DNA from: Pseudomonas putida
Lineage (GTDB): Bacteria; Pseudomonadota; Gammaproteobacteria; Pseudomonadales; Pseudomonadaceae
Direction: 5' to 3'
Length of the DNA stretch: 64,000 nucleotides
Assembly: GCA_041879295.1 (NCBI GenBank)
Contig: CP047152.1
Coordinates: 4,593,501 to 4,657,500 of the forward strand
The position numbers were made by a program, and so were the translations under genes. This document shows, one piece after another, positions 18,542 through 28,129 of this stretch; the stretch's first letter is position 1; every line of letters begins with the position of its first letter. Under the pieces are notes generated by a model. The model was not told the origin of the DNA. It ran no database searches and saw only the letters and a program-made list of their open reading frames with translations.

Positions 18542-19234
18542 TCACAGTGGGGGCAGTGCCCAGTTGATGGGCCCGAGCCCCCGCTGCTCGAGGAAGCTGT
18601 TGGCACGACTGAAATGCCCGCAGCCGATGAACCCGCGATACGCCGACAGCGGTGAAGGATGGACCGACTTCAAGACCAGGTGCTTGGTACCGTCGATCAG
18701 CTTCTGCTTGCTCTGCGCATGAGCCCCCCATAGCAGGAATACCACGTTCGGGCATTGCTCACTGACCACCTGGATGATCCGGTCGGTAAACAATTCCCAG
18801 CCTTTCTTGGCATGCGACGCGGCATTGGCGCGCTCGACGGTCATGGTCGTGTTGAGCAATAGAACGCCTTGTTCCGCCCAGCTCTGGAGGTAGCCGTGGC
18901 TGGGGATCGGGATGTTCAGGTCGCGCTGCAGCTCCTTGTAGATATTGACCAGCGACGGCGGCGTGGCCACGCCCGGTTGCACCGAGAAGCACAAGCCATG
19001 TGCCTGTCCCGGCCCGTGGTACGGGTCCTGACCGAGGATGACCACCTTCACCTGATCCAGCGGTGTCGAATTGAGCGCATTGAAGATCAGCGGCCCTGGC
19101 GGGTAGATCTCCTTGCCGGCAGCGTACTCGCCACGCAGGAACTCGCGCAGCTGGTGCATGTAAGGCTGGTCGAATTCACCGCGCAATGCGGCCTTCCAGC
19201 TGGGTTCGAGTTTGATGCGATCGTCTTCAGTCAT
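18542..19234 (-). CDS. ung: Uracil-DNA glycosylase
   Basis: Base-excision repair enzyme that removes uracil from DNA. The ATG at 19234 gives 230 residues, the family length; an open extension to 19669 is antisense to the next gene. Family 1 motifs are clear: the catalytic water-activating loop [14 protein letters not shown] with Asp70, and the C-terminal [14 protein letters not shown]-intercalation loop. Confidence 0.96.
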   Translation of the reverse strand: MTEDDRIKLEPSWKAALRGEFDQPYMHQLREFLRGEYAAGKEIYPPGPLIFNALNSTPLDQVKVVILGQDPYHGPGQAHGLCFSVQPGVATPPSLVNIYKELQRDLNIPIPSHGYLQSWAEQGVLLLNTTMTVERANAASHAKKGWELFTDRIIQVVSEQCPNVVFLLWGAHAQSKQKLIDGTKHLVLKSVHPSPLSAYRGFIGCGHFSRANSFLEQRGLGPINWALPPL

Positions 19235-19360
19235 GGGGCCTTCCATAAACAATGGCGCGACACTAGGTAAGCCCTTCGCGCTTGTCAAACGATCCGACCG
19301 ACGACCGGCATGATCGGCCAGGCAAGCCATACTTGAGCGATGACTTGCGAGAGGTAGTCC

Positions 19361-20467
19361 ATGACCATTCACTGCGAGGTACTCACCGGCGTCGATGGCG
19401 CCCGCATCGGCATCGCCACCCTGGATGCACCCAAGGCGCTCAATGCCCTGAACCTGCCGATGATCGAGGTGCTGGGCGAACAACTGCATGCCTGGGCCCG
19501 CGACCCGGGTATCGTCTGCGTGCTGCTGCGCGGCAACGGGGCAAAAGCCTTTTGCGCAGGCGGCGATGTACGTGCGCTGGTGCAAGCCTGCCGCGACCAC
19601 CCCGGCAGTGTCCCGCCGTTGGCGGCCTCCTTCTTCGCCGCCGAATATCGCCTGGACTTTGCCCTGCACACCTACCCCAAACCGTTATTGTGCTGGGGTC
19701 ATGGGCATGTCCTGGGTGGCGGCATGGGGCTGCTGCAAGGCGCCAACGTACGCATCGTCACACCCAGCAGCCGGCTGGCCATGCCGGAAATCAGCATCGG
19801 CCTTTACCCTGACGTAGGCGCCAGCTGGTTCCTGACCCGGCTGCCGGGCAAGCTGGGTTTGTTCTTCGGCCTGACAGGTGCACCGATCAACGCCCGCGAT
19901 GCCATTGACCTGGGCCTGGCTGACCGCTTTCTGGGCGAGCACCAGCAAGAAGCCTTGATCGAGGAGTTGCTGCAACTCAACTGGCAGGAGCAGACCGCCA
20001 TACAACTGAATAGCCTGCTCAAGGCCGAGCAGCATCGTGCCTGCGCCGAGCTGCCTGATGCCCAGTGGTTGCCGCGACGGCAAGAGATCGATCAGTTACT
20101 CGACGTGGCTGATGCTGCCTCAGCCTGGCGCGCGCTGGAAAGGCTCAAGCAGCATGACGACCCATTGCTGGCAGATGCCGGTCAACGCCTGCATGAGGGT
20201 TGCCCGCTGACGGCGCATCTGGTCTGGGAGCAGATCCGCAGGGCGCGGTACCTGTCATTGGCGCAAGTGTTCCAGATGGAATACAGCATGAGCCTGAACT
20301 GTTGCCGCCACCCTGAATTCAGTGAAGGTGTGCGCGCTCGCCTGGTGGACAAAGACAATCAGCCGCGCTGGCACTGGCCTGATGTGGCGCAAGTGCCGGC
20401 GGCGGTAGTCGAGGCGCATTTTGCCAAGGCATGGGAAGGGCGGCACCCATTGGCGGATGTGGGTTAG
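19361..20467 (+). CDS. Enoyl-CoA hydratase/isomerase family protein, 3-hydroxyisobutyryl-CoA hydrolase-like
   Basis: Crotonase-fold enzyme of 368 residues. The oxyanion-hole segment [14 protein letters not shown] and the HIBCH-type block [18 protein letters not shown] followed by [14 protein letters not shown] resemble 3-hydroxyisobutyryl-CoA hydrolases of valine degradation more than true hydratases. The extra C-terminal helical region (residues 260-368) also fits that subfamily. The conserved Glu of MPE and the Asp of PDVG are present. It is divergent from ung and stands alone, so context does not settle the substrate. Confidence 0.78.
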   Translation: MTIHCEVLTGVDGARIGIATLDAPKALNALNLPMIEVLGEQLHAWARDPGIVCVLLRGNGAKAFCAGGDVRALVQACRDHPGSVPPLAASFFAAEYRLDFALHTYPKPLLCWGHGHVLGGGMGLLQGANVRIVTPSSRLAMPEISIGLYPDVGASWFLTRLPGKLGLFFGLTGAPINARDAIDLGLADRFLGEHQQEALIEELLQLNWQEQTAIQLNSLLKAEQHRACAELPDAQWLPRRQEIDQLLDVADAASAWRALERLKQHDDPLLADAGQRLHEGCPLTAHLVWEQIRRARYLSLAQVFQMEYSMSLNCCRHPEFSEGVRARLVDKDNQPRWHWPDVAQVPAAVVEAHFAKAWEGRHPLADVG

Positions 20468-20478
20468 CTTGCTGATCC

Positions 20479-20499
20479 GGGGGCTGCTTTTCAGCCCCC
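20479..20499. terminator. Bidirectional terminator between converging genes
   Basis: GGGGGCTG and CAGCCCCC pair around a T-rich loop, between the crotonase-family gene and the lipoprotein gene. Confidence 0.6.
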
Positions 20500-20511
20500 G
20501 CCTCCACTCAC

Positions 20512-20961
20512 CTAGCGCTGCCAGTTTCCTCCTCGTCCCTGCCCGCGCCGCCCGTCCCAGCGGCCGCGGTCGTCCACCTGCCGATTGGAGTGCCGATCGC
20601 CCTGCCGGTAACGCTGGCTGCCATTGCGATAGTCATGGCGATCCCGGTCCTGCCTGTAGTCTTGCCGCTGGCGATTGCCATAGTCATGGCGCGGGTTGCC
20701 ATGCCACTGGTTCATCCCTGGCTGCGCATATGGCCGGTAGTGGGGTGCAGGGGCCGCCCCACGGTAGTAACGGGGGGCAGGCTGATAGTAGTAGCGCGGG
20801 GCTGGCGCCACATAGTAGCGGTCATGGCGGTAATACCCCGGCGCCACATAGCGGTCGGTGGAGTAGTAGTCCGAACGGTAATAGCCCCCGCGCTCGTAGT
20901 ACGGGGCGCAGGCGGAAGTCATCAGCCCCAGCAGGGTGACCAACAGGATTCGATAGGACAT
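20512..20961 (-). CDS. Tyr/Arg-rich low-complexity lipoprotein
   Basis: Small exported protein of 149 residues. A short signal sequence ends in a lipobox-like TSAC at residues 15-18, so it is probably lipidated. The mature part is almost entirely Tyr, Arg, Pro, Asp and Gly, with YYRSDYYS and RYYYQPAPRYY type repeats in the first half and RQDYRQDRDRHDYRNG in the second. The ATG at 20961 has an AGGAGG Shine-Dalgarno. No known domain; a structural or surface role is only a guess. Confidence 0.75.
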   Translation of the reverse strand: MSYRILLVTLLGLMTSACAPYYERGGYYRSDYYSTDRYVAPGYYRHDRYYVAPAPRYYYQPAPRYYRGAAPAPHYRPYAQPGMNQWHGNPRHDYGNRQRQDYRQDRDRHDYRNGSQRYRQGDRHSNRQVDDRGRWDGRRGQGRGGNWQR

Positions 20962-21173
20962 GGCGGCCTCCTGGACCGCTGGAGTGCCCGAGCAGCGGCG
21001 CTGGCGAGCGTCGACACGAGATACGTTAATCGACACTGAATAAGACAGTGGCGCGCAGGTGCAGTGCCATTCCTGCAATAACTTGATACAGGTGAAATAA
21101 CCCTGAAAAACTTGCAGTCATTTGTCGGCCATCTCACTAGAATAAGCGGCTTGGCACACATCACGGGAAGATC

Positions 21174-22655
21174 ATGCCCTTACGTTCCGCTCTGTTCTCG
21201 CAGCGCTCGCTGATCGTTACCCTGCTCGTGTTACTGGCCTGCGGCTTCCTGGCTACTTCGCTGCTCAGCTACTTCTCCTCGCGCAGCGCCATCCGCGACG
21301 GCATCATCAATACCGAATTGCCGCTGACCTCCGACACTGTCTACTCGGAAATCCAGAAAGACCTGATCCGCCCGGTGCTGATCGCCTCGATGATGGCCCA
21401 GGACACCTTCCTGCGCGACTGGGTGCTGTCCGGCGAGCAGGATACCGAACGAATGACCCGCTACCTGGGCGAGGTCACGGGCAAGCAGGACATCTTCACG
21501 TCCTTTTTCGTGTCCGATCGCACGCTGACCTACTACCAGGCCAAAGGTGTACTCAAGCATGTCGAACCAGGTACCTGGCGTGATGCCTGGTATTTCCGCC
21601 TGCGTGAACTCAAGGCCCCTTATGAGATCAACGTCGATCTGGACATGGCCAACCAGGACAGCCTGACCGTGTTCATCAACTACAAGGTGCACGACTACCA
21701 GCAACGCTTCATCGGCGCTGCAGGCGTAGGGCTGAGCGTATCGTCGGTGGTCAAGCTGATCGATCAGTACCAACGCCGCTACCAGCGTGCGGTGCTATTC
21801 ACGGATGCCAAAGGCAAGGTGCTGCTGACCGGCTCCGAGGGCGGCCCGCATGGTTTGCAAGTCGGCCAGCGACTCAGCGACAACCCTGAGCTGAAAGACA
21901 TGCTGGCCGAGCAGTTGGTGCCAGGTGAAGGCAGCCACGAGTACCATGACAGCGAAAACCACAGCCACTTTCTCAACGTGCGCCACCTGCCCGAACTGGA
22001 CTGGTACCTGTTGGTGGACAAACGCGAAACCGGCATCCTCGACCGCATTCGCCACGCTTTGTACCTGAATCTGGCGATCTGTACGATGATCACCCTGGTG
22101 GTGCTGGCACTGGTGCATGCCATGGTCCGCCGCCACCAGGCCAGCACCGAAGCCTTGGCCACACTCGACAGCCTCACCGGCCTGCACAACCGGCGCAGCT
22201 TCGACCTGCTCGCCGCCCAGGCGCTGCGAGAAGCCCGGCGCGACAGCAGCCCACTGGTGGCCTTGCTGATCGACCTGGACCACTTCAAGGCGCTGAACGA
22301 CACCCACGGCCACCTGGCAGGTGACGAAGTGCTACGCCAATTCGCCAATGTGCTGCAAGGCAGCCTGCGTCAGTCAGATATACTGTGCCGCTGGGGCGGC
22401 GAGGAATTCATCGTGCTACTGCGCGAAGCTGAAGGCCGCCAGGCCATCGAGGTGGCGGAAAAGATCCGCCGACGCACCGAGCAGCTGACCTTCAGTTACG
22501 ACGACCAGCCGCTGCGGCTGACCACCAGCATCGGCCTGAGCAGCCTGCAACCGGGGGATACCCTGCACGCCCTGCTGACCCGCGCCGACCGCGCGCTTTA
22601 TCGTGCCAAGCAGGCTGGCCGCAACCGCGTCTGCAGTGAAACACGCCATGAATGA
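21174..22655 (+). CDS. Membrane-anchored diguanylate cyclase
   Basis: Protein of 493 residues that would make cyclic di-GMP from GTP. The N-terminal membrane segment is at about residues 12-32. An extracytoplasmic Cache-like sensor domain spans about 40-295 (with LDWYLLVDKRE at its end), and a second membrane segment lies at about 300-320. The GGDEF domain has DLDHFKALNDTHGH and an active-site GGEEF at residues 408-412. RQSD at 399-402 sits five residues before it, an intact product-inhibition site. No EAL domain. It overlaps the next small gene by 8 bases. Confidence 0.92.
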   Translation: MPLRSALFSQRSLIVTLLVLLACGFLATSLLSYFSSRSAIRDGIINTELPLTSDTVYSEIQKDLIRPVLIASMMAQDTFLRDWVLSGEQDTERMTRYLGEVTGKQDIFTSFFVSDRTLTYYQAKGVLKHVEPGTWRDAWYFRLRELKAPYEINVDLDMANQDSLTVFINYKVHDYQQRFIGAAGVGLSVSSVVKLIDQYQRRYQRAVLFTDAKGKVLLTGSEGGPHGLQVGQRLSDNPELKDMLAEQLVPGEGSHEYHDSENHSHFLNVRHLPELDWYLLVDKRETGILDRIRHALYLNLAICTMITLVVLALVHAMVRRHQASTEALATLDSLTGLHNRRSFDLLAAQALREARRDSSPLVALLIDLDHFKALNDTHGHLAGDEVLRQFANVLQGSLRQSDILCRWGGEEFIVLLREAEGRQAIEVAEKIRRRTEQLTFSYDDQPLRLTTSIGLSSLQPGDTLHALLTRADRALYRAKQAGRNRVCSETRHE

Positions 22656-22860
22656 CCAGCAACTCTGCCCCGCTTGCGGTGCCCTCAACCAGTGCAGCCT
22701 GGCCGACCCACGCCGCGCCACCCAGGCTTGTTGGTGCTACAGCGTGACCATCGACCCGGCCGTGCTCCAGGCCCTGCCCGACGAACTGCGCAACAAGGCC
22801 TGTCTGTGCCCGCGCTGCGCCGCCGTTGAAGAACAGCTCCGTCCATCCGCTGCCCACTGA
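22648..22860 (+). CDS. Cysteine-rich CWC-type small protein
   Basis: Protein of 70 residues with three Cys pairs (CPAC near residue 7, CWC near 28, and CLCPRCA near 52), the pattern of the cysteine-rich CWC family, likely to bind a metal. Its ATG lies within the last codons of the diguanylate cyclase (ATGAATGA overlap) and it ends 8 bases before rsuA, so it sits in the middle of a three-gene operon. Function unknown. Confidence 0.8.
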   Translation: MNDQQLCPACGALNQCSLADPRRATQACWCYSVTIDPAVLQALPDELRNKACLCPRCAAVEEQLRPSAAH

Positions 22861-22868
22861 TCGTTACC

Positions 22869-23561
22869 ATGCGCCTTGACCGTTTCCTCGCCAACCTGCC
22901 CAGCTACAACCGCCAGCAAGTTCGCCTGATGCTGGTGCAACGCCGCGTGCGGGTGGACGGCCAGATCGTCAGCGACCCGCTGACCGAAGTCCGTGAGTTC
23001 AGCCGCGTAGAGCTGGACGAGCAACTGCTGCAGGCCGGCCGCCCGGCCCGCTACCTGATGCTGTACAAGCCTACCGGCTGCGTAAGCGCCACCCACGATG
23101 CGCAACACCGTACCGTTCTCGACCTGCTGCCAACGGTGTTGCGAGATGACCTGCACATCGCCGGGCGCCTGGACTTCAACACCACCGGGCTGATGATCCT
23201 GACCAATGATGGCCAGTGGTCAAGGCGCCTAACCCAGCCTGCTACCAAGCTGCCCAAGCATTATCTGGTGGACACCGAGGACGAGATTGGCGAGCACTAT
23301 GTGGCCAAGTTTCGCGAGGGTTTCTATTTCGCCTTCGAAAACCTGACCACCCAGCCTGCCCAGCTGGACATCCTCAGCCCCCGCCAGGCCCGGCTGTCGA
23401 TCGTCGAGGGGCGTTATCACCAGGTCAAGCGCATGTTCGGGCATTTCAACAACAAGGTGGTGGGGCTGCATCGGGAAAGCATGGGGGCGATCCGGCTGGA
23501 TCCGGGGTTGGCGCCGGGGGAGTATCGTGAACTGACGGCGCATGAGATAGCCACCGTCTAG
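22869..23561 (+). CDS. rsuA: 16S rRNA pseudouridine synthase RsuA-type
   Basis: Ribosomal small-subunit pseudouridine synthase, modifying a position equivalent to U516 of 16S rRNA. The 230-residue product has an N-terminal S4 RNA-binding domain (MRLDRFLANLPSYNRQQVRL) and the catalytic motif GRLDFNTTGLM, with the nucleophilic Asp at about residue 101. The C-terminal EGRYHQVKRM is typical of the RsuA family. Confidence 0.9.
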   Translation: MRLDRFLANLPSYNRQQVRLMLVQRRVRVDGQIVSDPLTEVREFSRVELDEQLLQAGRPARYLMLYKPTGCVSATHDAQHRTVLDLLPTVLRDDLHIAGRLDFNTTGLMILTNDGQWSRRLTQPATKLPKHYLVDTEDEIGEHYVAKFREGFYFAFENLTTQPAQLDILSPRQARLSIVEGRYHQVKRMFGHFNNKVVGLHRESMGAIRLDPGLAPGEYRELTAHEIATV

Positions 23562-23679
23562 GCCGCAACAGACAGCCCGGCTCGTCATACGACCGCTCAG
23601 CGACAAAAGTCACATTACTTACCGAACGGCACTTGCGCGATCCCCAACCCACTGCTTGAATCCAAATCGTCAGTCTGCA

Positions 23680-23697
23680 TGTGACTACCAAGTCACA
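23680..23697. promoter_or_regulatory. Inverted repeat upstream of phaG
   Basis: TGTGACT and AGTCACA are separated by four bases, an operator-like palindrome 209 bases before the phaG ATG. No cognate regulator can be named. Confidence 0.35.
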
Positions 23698-23717
23698 CCC
23701 GCGGTCGATGACACTTT

Positions 23718-23758
23718 TTGCCGGCCACCCAAGGCCTAGATGCCTTGGGGCACGGCAA
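23718..23758. repeat. Long interrupted hairpin upstream of phaG
   Basis: CCCAAGGC and GCCTTGGG pair around a six-base loop, and flanking TTGCCG and CGGCAA extend the stem after a small bulge. The 344-base gap between rsuA and phaG holds this and the preceding palindrome but no gene. It may end the rsuA transcript or fold in the phaG leader. Confidence 0.45.
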
Positions 23759-23905
23759 ATTGCCCGCCAAAAACAATACCGTCGACGCAAGTGCCAAGGA
23801 TCGACACAGGGCCCCCGGTTTTATCTTCAGGCAAATGCCTACCTGTCATAAAGCACGTGCACCCTAGGTGACGCGAATACCCTTTTTGCGCCAGGAGTCG
23901 ATGAC

Positions 23906-24793
23906 ATGAGGCCAGAAATCGCTGTACTTGATATCCAAGGTCAGTATCGGGTTTACACGGAGTTCTATCGCGCGGATGCGGCCGAAAACACGATCATCCT
24001 GATCAACGGCTCGCTGGCCACCACGGCCTCGTTCGCCCAGACGGTACGTAACCTGCACCCACAGTTCAACGTGGTTCTGTTCGACCAGCCGTATTCAGGC
24101 AAGTCCAAGCCGCACAACCGTCAGGAACGGCTGATCAGCAAGGAGACCGAGGCGCATATCCTCCTTGAGCTGATCGAGCACTTCCAGGCAGACCACGTGA
24201 TGTCTTTTTCGTGGGGTGGCGCAAGCACGCTGCTGGCGCTGGCGCACCAGCCGCGGTACGTGAAGAAGGCAGTGGTGAGTTCGTTCTCGCCAGTGATCAA
24301 CGAGCCGATGCGCGACTATCTGGACCGTGGCTGCCAGTACCTGGCCGCCTGCGACCGTTATCAGGTCGGCAACCTGGTCAATGACACCATCGGCAAGCAC
24401 TTGCCGTCGCTGTTCAAGCGCTTCAACTATCGCCATGTGAGCAGCCTGGACAGCCACGAGTACGCACAGATGCACTTCCACATCAACCAGGTGCTGGAGC
24501 ACGACCTGGAACGTGCGCTGCAAGGCGCGCGCAATATCAACATTCCGGTACTGTTCATCAACGGCGAACGCGACGAATACACCACCGTCGAGGATGCGCG
24601 GCAGTTCAGCAAGCATGTGGGCAGAAGCCAGTTCAGCGTGATCCGCGACGCGGGCCACTTCCTGGACATGGAGAACAAGACCGCCTGCGAGAACACCCGC
24701 AGTGTCATGCTGGGGTTCCTCAAGCCAACCGTGCGTGAACCCCGCCAACGTTACCAACCTGTGCAACAGGGGCAGCATGCATTTGCCATCTGA
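23906..24793 (+). CDS. phaG: (R)-3-hydroxyacyl-ACP thioesterase/transacylase PhaG
   Basis: Links de novo fatty-acid synthesis to medium-chain-length polyhydroxyalkanoate by releasing or transferring (R)-3-hydroxyacyl groups from ACP. The 295-residue alpha/beta hydrolase carries Ser102 (FSWGG), Asp223 (GERDEY) and His251 (AGHFLD), the catalytic set reported for PhaG and related RhlA. It is monocistronic with a long leader. The pha synthase genes are not in this window, the usual situation in P. putida. Confidence 0.93.
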   Translation: MRPEIAVLDIQGQYRVYTEFYRADAAENTIILINGSLATTASFAQTVRNLHPQFNVVLFDQPYSGKSKPHNRQERLISKETEAHILLELIEHFQADHVMSFSWGGASTLLALAHQPRYVKKAVVSSFSPVINEPMRDYLDRGCQYLAACDRYQVGNLVNDTIGKHLPSLFKRFNYRHVSSLDSHEYAQMHFHINQVLEHDLERALQGARNINIPVLFINGERDEYTTVEDARQFSKHVGRSQFSVIRDAGHFLDMENKTACENTRSVMLGFLKPTVREPRQRYQPVQQGQHAFAI

Positions 24794-24799
24794 GCGGCT

Positions 24800-24851
24800 C
24801 GGCGCCTTGTAGCAAATACCCGCAGGCCACAGGCGCCGACAAGCTTTTTTA
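24800..24851 (+). terminator. Terminator of phaG
   Basis: CGGCGCCT and AGGCGCCG pair around a 23-base loop, then AAGC and a six-T run follow. Confidence 0.5.
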
Positions 24852-24903
24852 TAACTTGGGCTTCTAATTCGCTGAAGGTTCTGGTAAAAAGTCCAGCTCA
24901 GAT

Positions 24904-24977
24904 GCGGGTATAGTTTAGTGGCAAAACGAAAGCTTCCCAAGCTTTAGTTGAGGGTTCGATTCCCTCTACCCGCTCCA
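24904..24977 (+). tRNA. tRNA-Gly (anticodon CCC)
   Basis: A 74-base cloverleaf. The acceptor arms GCGGGTA and TACCCGC pair, the anticodon arm AAAGC-TTCCCAA-GCTTT carries anticodon CCC, the T-loop GGTTCGATTCC is canonical, and CCA is encoded at 24975-24977. Confidence 0.95.
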
Positions 24978-25019
24978 CATCGCATTCCCGCATGGCGTTC
25001 CAGCAACGTCATCGCAGTC

Positions 25020-25043
25020 AAAAGGAGCCTTGGCTCCTTTTTT
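25020..25043 (+). terminator. Terminator after tRNA-Gly
   Basis: AAAAGGAGCC, a TTGG turn and its complement are followed by a T-run, 42 bases after the tRNA. Confidence 0.8.
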
Positions 25044-25187
25044 CGTTTTTCCCCTTCCCGTGATCTGGCCCATGGCCATTTACCCGCCGATCCGCTTCAA
25101 TGCGCATCGGGCCTCAGTGCGTGCAAGCGAAACGGCTTGTGGCGGATATGCTCAATGGATTCGTGAAACCATTCGAAAGGACAACGC

Positions 25188-26894
25188 ATGTTTCTCTCCC
25201 ACTGGCTACCGGGCCTTGCCAATCTGCTGCACTACCGCCGTGAATGGTTCCACGCCGACCTGCAAGCCGGCCTGTCGGTAGCCGCGATCCAGATTCCCAT
25301 TGCCATTGCCTATGCGCAGATCGTCGGGCTGCCGCCGCAATATGGCCTGTACGCCTGTGTGCTACCGATGATGGTCTACGCGCTGATCGGTAGCTCGCGC
25401 CAGCTGATGGTCGGCCCCGACGCCGCCACCTGCGCGATGATCGCCGGTGCCGTGGCACCGCTGGCCATGGGCGACCCACAGCGCATCGCTGAACTGTCGG
25501 TGATCGTCACCGTGCTGGTCGGCGTGATGCTGATTGCCGCCGGCCTGGCGCGAGCCGGGTTCATCGCCAGCTTTTTCTCGCGGCCGATCCTGATCGGCTA
25601 CCTCAACGGTATCGGCCTGAGCCTGATCGCCGGGCAGCTGTCCAAGGTGGTGGGCTTCAAGATCGAGGGCGACGGCTTCATCCTCAGCCTGATCAACTTC
25701 TTCCAGCGCCTGGGGGAAATTCACTGGGTCACATTGATCATCGGTCTGGTCGCCCTGGGCCTGCTCATCTGGCTGCCACGGCGCTACCCGCGCCTGCCCG
25801 CAGCCCTCACGGTAGTGGCGCTGTTCATGCTGCTGGTTGGCCTGTTCGGCCTCGACCGCTTCGGCGTTGCCGTCCTTGGGCCAGTACCTGCAGGCATCCC
25901 GCAACTGGCCTGGCCACACAGCAACCTGGCGGAAATGAAGAGCCTGCTGCGCGACGCCCTGGGTATCGCTACCGTCAGCTTCTGTAGCGCCATGCTTACC
26001 GCACGCAGCTTTGCCGCCCGGCATGGCTATGCGATCAACGCCAACCACGAATTCGTCGCGCTGGGCGTGAGCAACCTGGCGGCCGGGGTTTCCCAGGGCT
26101 TTGCCATCAGCGGCGCCGACTCACGCACTGCAGTCAACGACATGGTCGGAGGCAAAAGCCAGTTGGTGGGCATCATCGCTGCACTGGTGATCGCCCTGAT
26201 CCTGCTGTTTTTCACCGCACCCATGGCGTGGATCCCGCAGGCTGCACTGGGCGCAGTGTTGCTGATGGCTGGCTGGGGGCTGATCGACATCAAGTCGCTG
26301 GGGCACATCCGGCGTCTTAGCCGCTTCGAGTTCTGGCTGTGCCTGCTGACCACGGCGGGCGTACTGGGCCTGGGCGTGCTGCCCGGCATCGTGTTTGCCG
26401 TAACCCTGGCGATCCTGCGCCTGCTTTACAGCATCTACCAGCCCACCGATGCCGTACTGGGCTGGCTGCCGGGCACCGAAGGCCAGGTGGACATCCGCAA
26501 GTTCAAGGACGCCCGCACCGTGCCTGGCCTGGTGGTGTACCGCTTCGACGACGCCATCCTGTTCTTCAATGCCGACTACTTCAAGATGCGCCTGCTGGAA
26601 GCCGTGCAAAGCCAGGACCAGCCTAAAGCCGTGCTGTTCGATGCCGAAGCGGTCACCAGCATCGATGTCAGCGGCATCGCCGCCCTACGCGAAGTGCGTG
26701 ACACCCTGGCGGCCCAAGGCATCTTCTTCGCCATCGCCCGCGCCCGCGGTACTTTCCTGCGCATGCTGGTGCGCTCGGGGATGGCGCGGGACATGGAAGA
26801 CAAACTGCTATTCGGCTCGGTACGCGCGGGAATTCGCGCGTACCGCGTGTGGCGCAACCGAAACCGCAGTGTGCAAGTGACCGAACAGGGCTGA
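25188..26894 (+). CDS. SulP-family anion transporter with STAS domain
   Basis: Inner-membrane SLC26/SulP transporter of 568 residues. Ten to twelve membrane segments occupy residues 20-425, including the family motif QIPIAIAYAQIVGLPPQYGLYA near residues 36-57. The cytoplasmic STAS domain follows at about 440-550 (VVYRFDDAILFFNADYF and FDAEAVTSIDVSG). Members move sulfate, bicarbonate or dicarboxylates; the substrate cannot be decided here. It stands alone downstream of a tRNA gene and is followed by a REP pair. Confidence 0.9.
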   Translation: MFLSHWLPGLANLLHYRREWFHADLQAGLSVAAIQIPIAIAYAQIVGLPPQYGLYACVLPMMVYALIGSSRQLMVGPDAATCAMIAGAVAPLAMGDPQRIAELSVIVTVLVGVMLIAAGLARAGFIASFFSRPILIGYLNGIGLSLIAGQLSKVVGFKIEGDGFILSLINFFQRLGEIHWVTLIIGLVALGLLIWLPRRYPRLPAALTVVALFMLLVGLFGLDRFGVAVLGPVPAGIPQLAWPHSNLAEMKSLLRDALGIATVSFCSAMLTARSFAARHGYAINANHEFVALGVSNLAAGVSQGFAISGADSRTAVNDMVGGKSQLVGIIAALVIALILLFFTAPMAWIPQAALGAVLLMAGWGLIDIKSLGHIRRLSRFEFWLCLLTTAGVLGLGVLPGIVFAVTLAILRLLYSIYQPTDAVLGWLPGTEGQVDIRKFKDARTVPGLVVYRFDDAILFFNADYFKMRLLEAVQSQDQPKAVLFDAEAVTSIDVSGIAALREVRDTLAAQGIFFAIARARGTFLRMLVRSGMARDMEDKLLFGSVRAGIRAYRVWRNRNRSVQVTEQG

Positions 26895-26926
26895 GCGGCT
26901 TTCGTCCTGTTCAACGTGCTGCGCCT

Positions 26927-27000
26927 TGCTGGCCCTTTCGCGGGTAAACCCGCTCCTACATGGACCTGTAGGAGCGGGTTCACCCGCGAAAGGGCCAGCA
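26927..27000. repeat. Inverted pair of REP elements
   Basis: A nearly perfect palindrome with 34-base arms, TGCTGGCCCTTTCGCGGGT and its complement, around six bases. Confidence 0.85.
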
Positions 27001-27097
27001 CAGACAACACAAGACCATCGCCTTGACACCAACCCTCGCACACCTCGCACGACATGCTAAAGTCGCCCCCGTTCCCGCACCACCCAACGGATCCAGC

Positions 27098-28117
27098 ATG
27101 CCCGCACTCGATGCCACCCTTACCCCCTGGCCAGAACTCGCCGCCCGCCACCCCTGCGACGCCCTGCTGCTGGGCAATGGCGCCAGCCGCGCAGTATGGA
27201 AGCCGTTCGGCTACTTCTCGCTGTTCGAGCAAGCGCAACGCGCAGGCCGCAAGAAAGGCCTGGCGGTCAGCGACCAGGCACTGTTCAAGTCCTTGGCCAC
27301 GGAACTGTTCGAGCCGGTGCTCAGCGCCCTCAACACCACGGTGCGTACCAATGCCGCCCTGGCCATCAACTCCACCGCACCGCTGAACCGCTACTACTCG
27401 ATCAAGGAAGCGTTGATCCACGCCGTGCGTACGGTGCATCTGCCCTGGCAACTGCTGCCGCCGGCCACCTTGGCAACCCTCAATCAGGCGCTGCGCAGCT
27501 ATCGAAGCGTCTACACCAGCAACTACGACCTGCTGCTGCCATGGGCCGTGCAGCACGCCCCGAATGGCTTCGCCGAGCTGTTCGACGAACAGGGCTATTT
27601 CGACGTGCGACGCACCGGCAGCGAAGGTACCCGGGTGATGCACCTGCATGGCGGCCTGCACTTGCTCAAGCTGCCCGACGGCACCACCCGCCAGCGCAGC
27701 GCTGAAAGTGCCGAACTGCTCGATGGGTTTGCCGTGAACATCCCGGGTGAAGTACCGCTGTTCGTCAACGAAGACCGCAGCGACGAGAAACTGCGCGCCA
27801 TCCGCAACTCGGACTATCTGAGCTGGTGCCTGGGGCAGCTGGCAGGGGAAAGCCAGGGGCTATGCCTGTTCGGGCAGCACCTGGACAGCAGTGACCGGCA
27901 CCTGCTCGACGCTGTGCGCCAAGCACGTCCGCAACAGCTGTCCATTGCCATTCGGCCGCTGGGCGAGGCGTCGGTGATTAATCAGAAGCAGCATTTTGCA
28001 GATCGTTTCGGGGATTTGCCGGGGACGACGCTGCATTTCTTCGATGCCAGCACCCATCCGCTGGGGCAGGCAGCATTGGCTGTCGAAGTGCCGTCCAGCC
28101 TTGAACGAGGGGCTTGA
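27098..28117 (+). CDS. DUF4917-family protein
   Basis: Protein of 339 residues with LLLGNGASRAVW near the start, a Gly-rich nucleotide-binding-like motif, and VYTSNYDLLLPWA and VMHLHGGLHLLK further on. These resemble the SIR2-like fold shared by the DUF4917 and related families. The ATG at 27098 is preferred over an upstream frame opening at 27023, whose first 25 codons look non-coding. It stands alone at the left border of the AT-rich island. Function not established; SIR2-like proteins include phage-defence NADases, but no partner gene is present. Confidence 0.7.
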   Translation: MPALDATLTPWPELAARHPCDALLLGNGASRAVWKPFGYFSLFEQAQRAGRKKGLAVSDQALFKSLATELFEPVLSALNTTVRTNAALAINSTAPLNRYYSIKEALIHAVRTVHLPWQLLPPATLATLNQALRSYRSVYTSNYDLLLPWAVQHAPNGFAELFDEQGYFDVRRTGSEGTRVMHLHGGLHLLKLPDGTTRQRSAESAELLDGFAVNIPGEVPLFVNEDRSDEKLRAIRNSDYLSWCLGQLAGESQGLCLFGQHLDSSDRHLLDAVRQARPQQLSIAIRPLGEASVINQKQHFADRFGDLPGTTLHFFDASTHPLGQAALAVEVPSSLERGA

Positions 28118-28129
28118 GCAGAAGCTCAA

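Noticed and set aside
27098..28117. SIR2-like phage defence gene
   Set aside because: The fold resemblance is weak, no partner or other defence gene is near, and the place seems part of the core genome.
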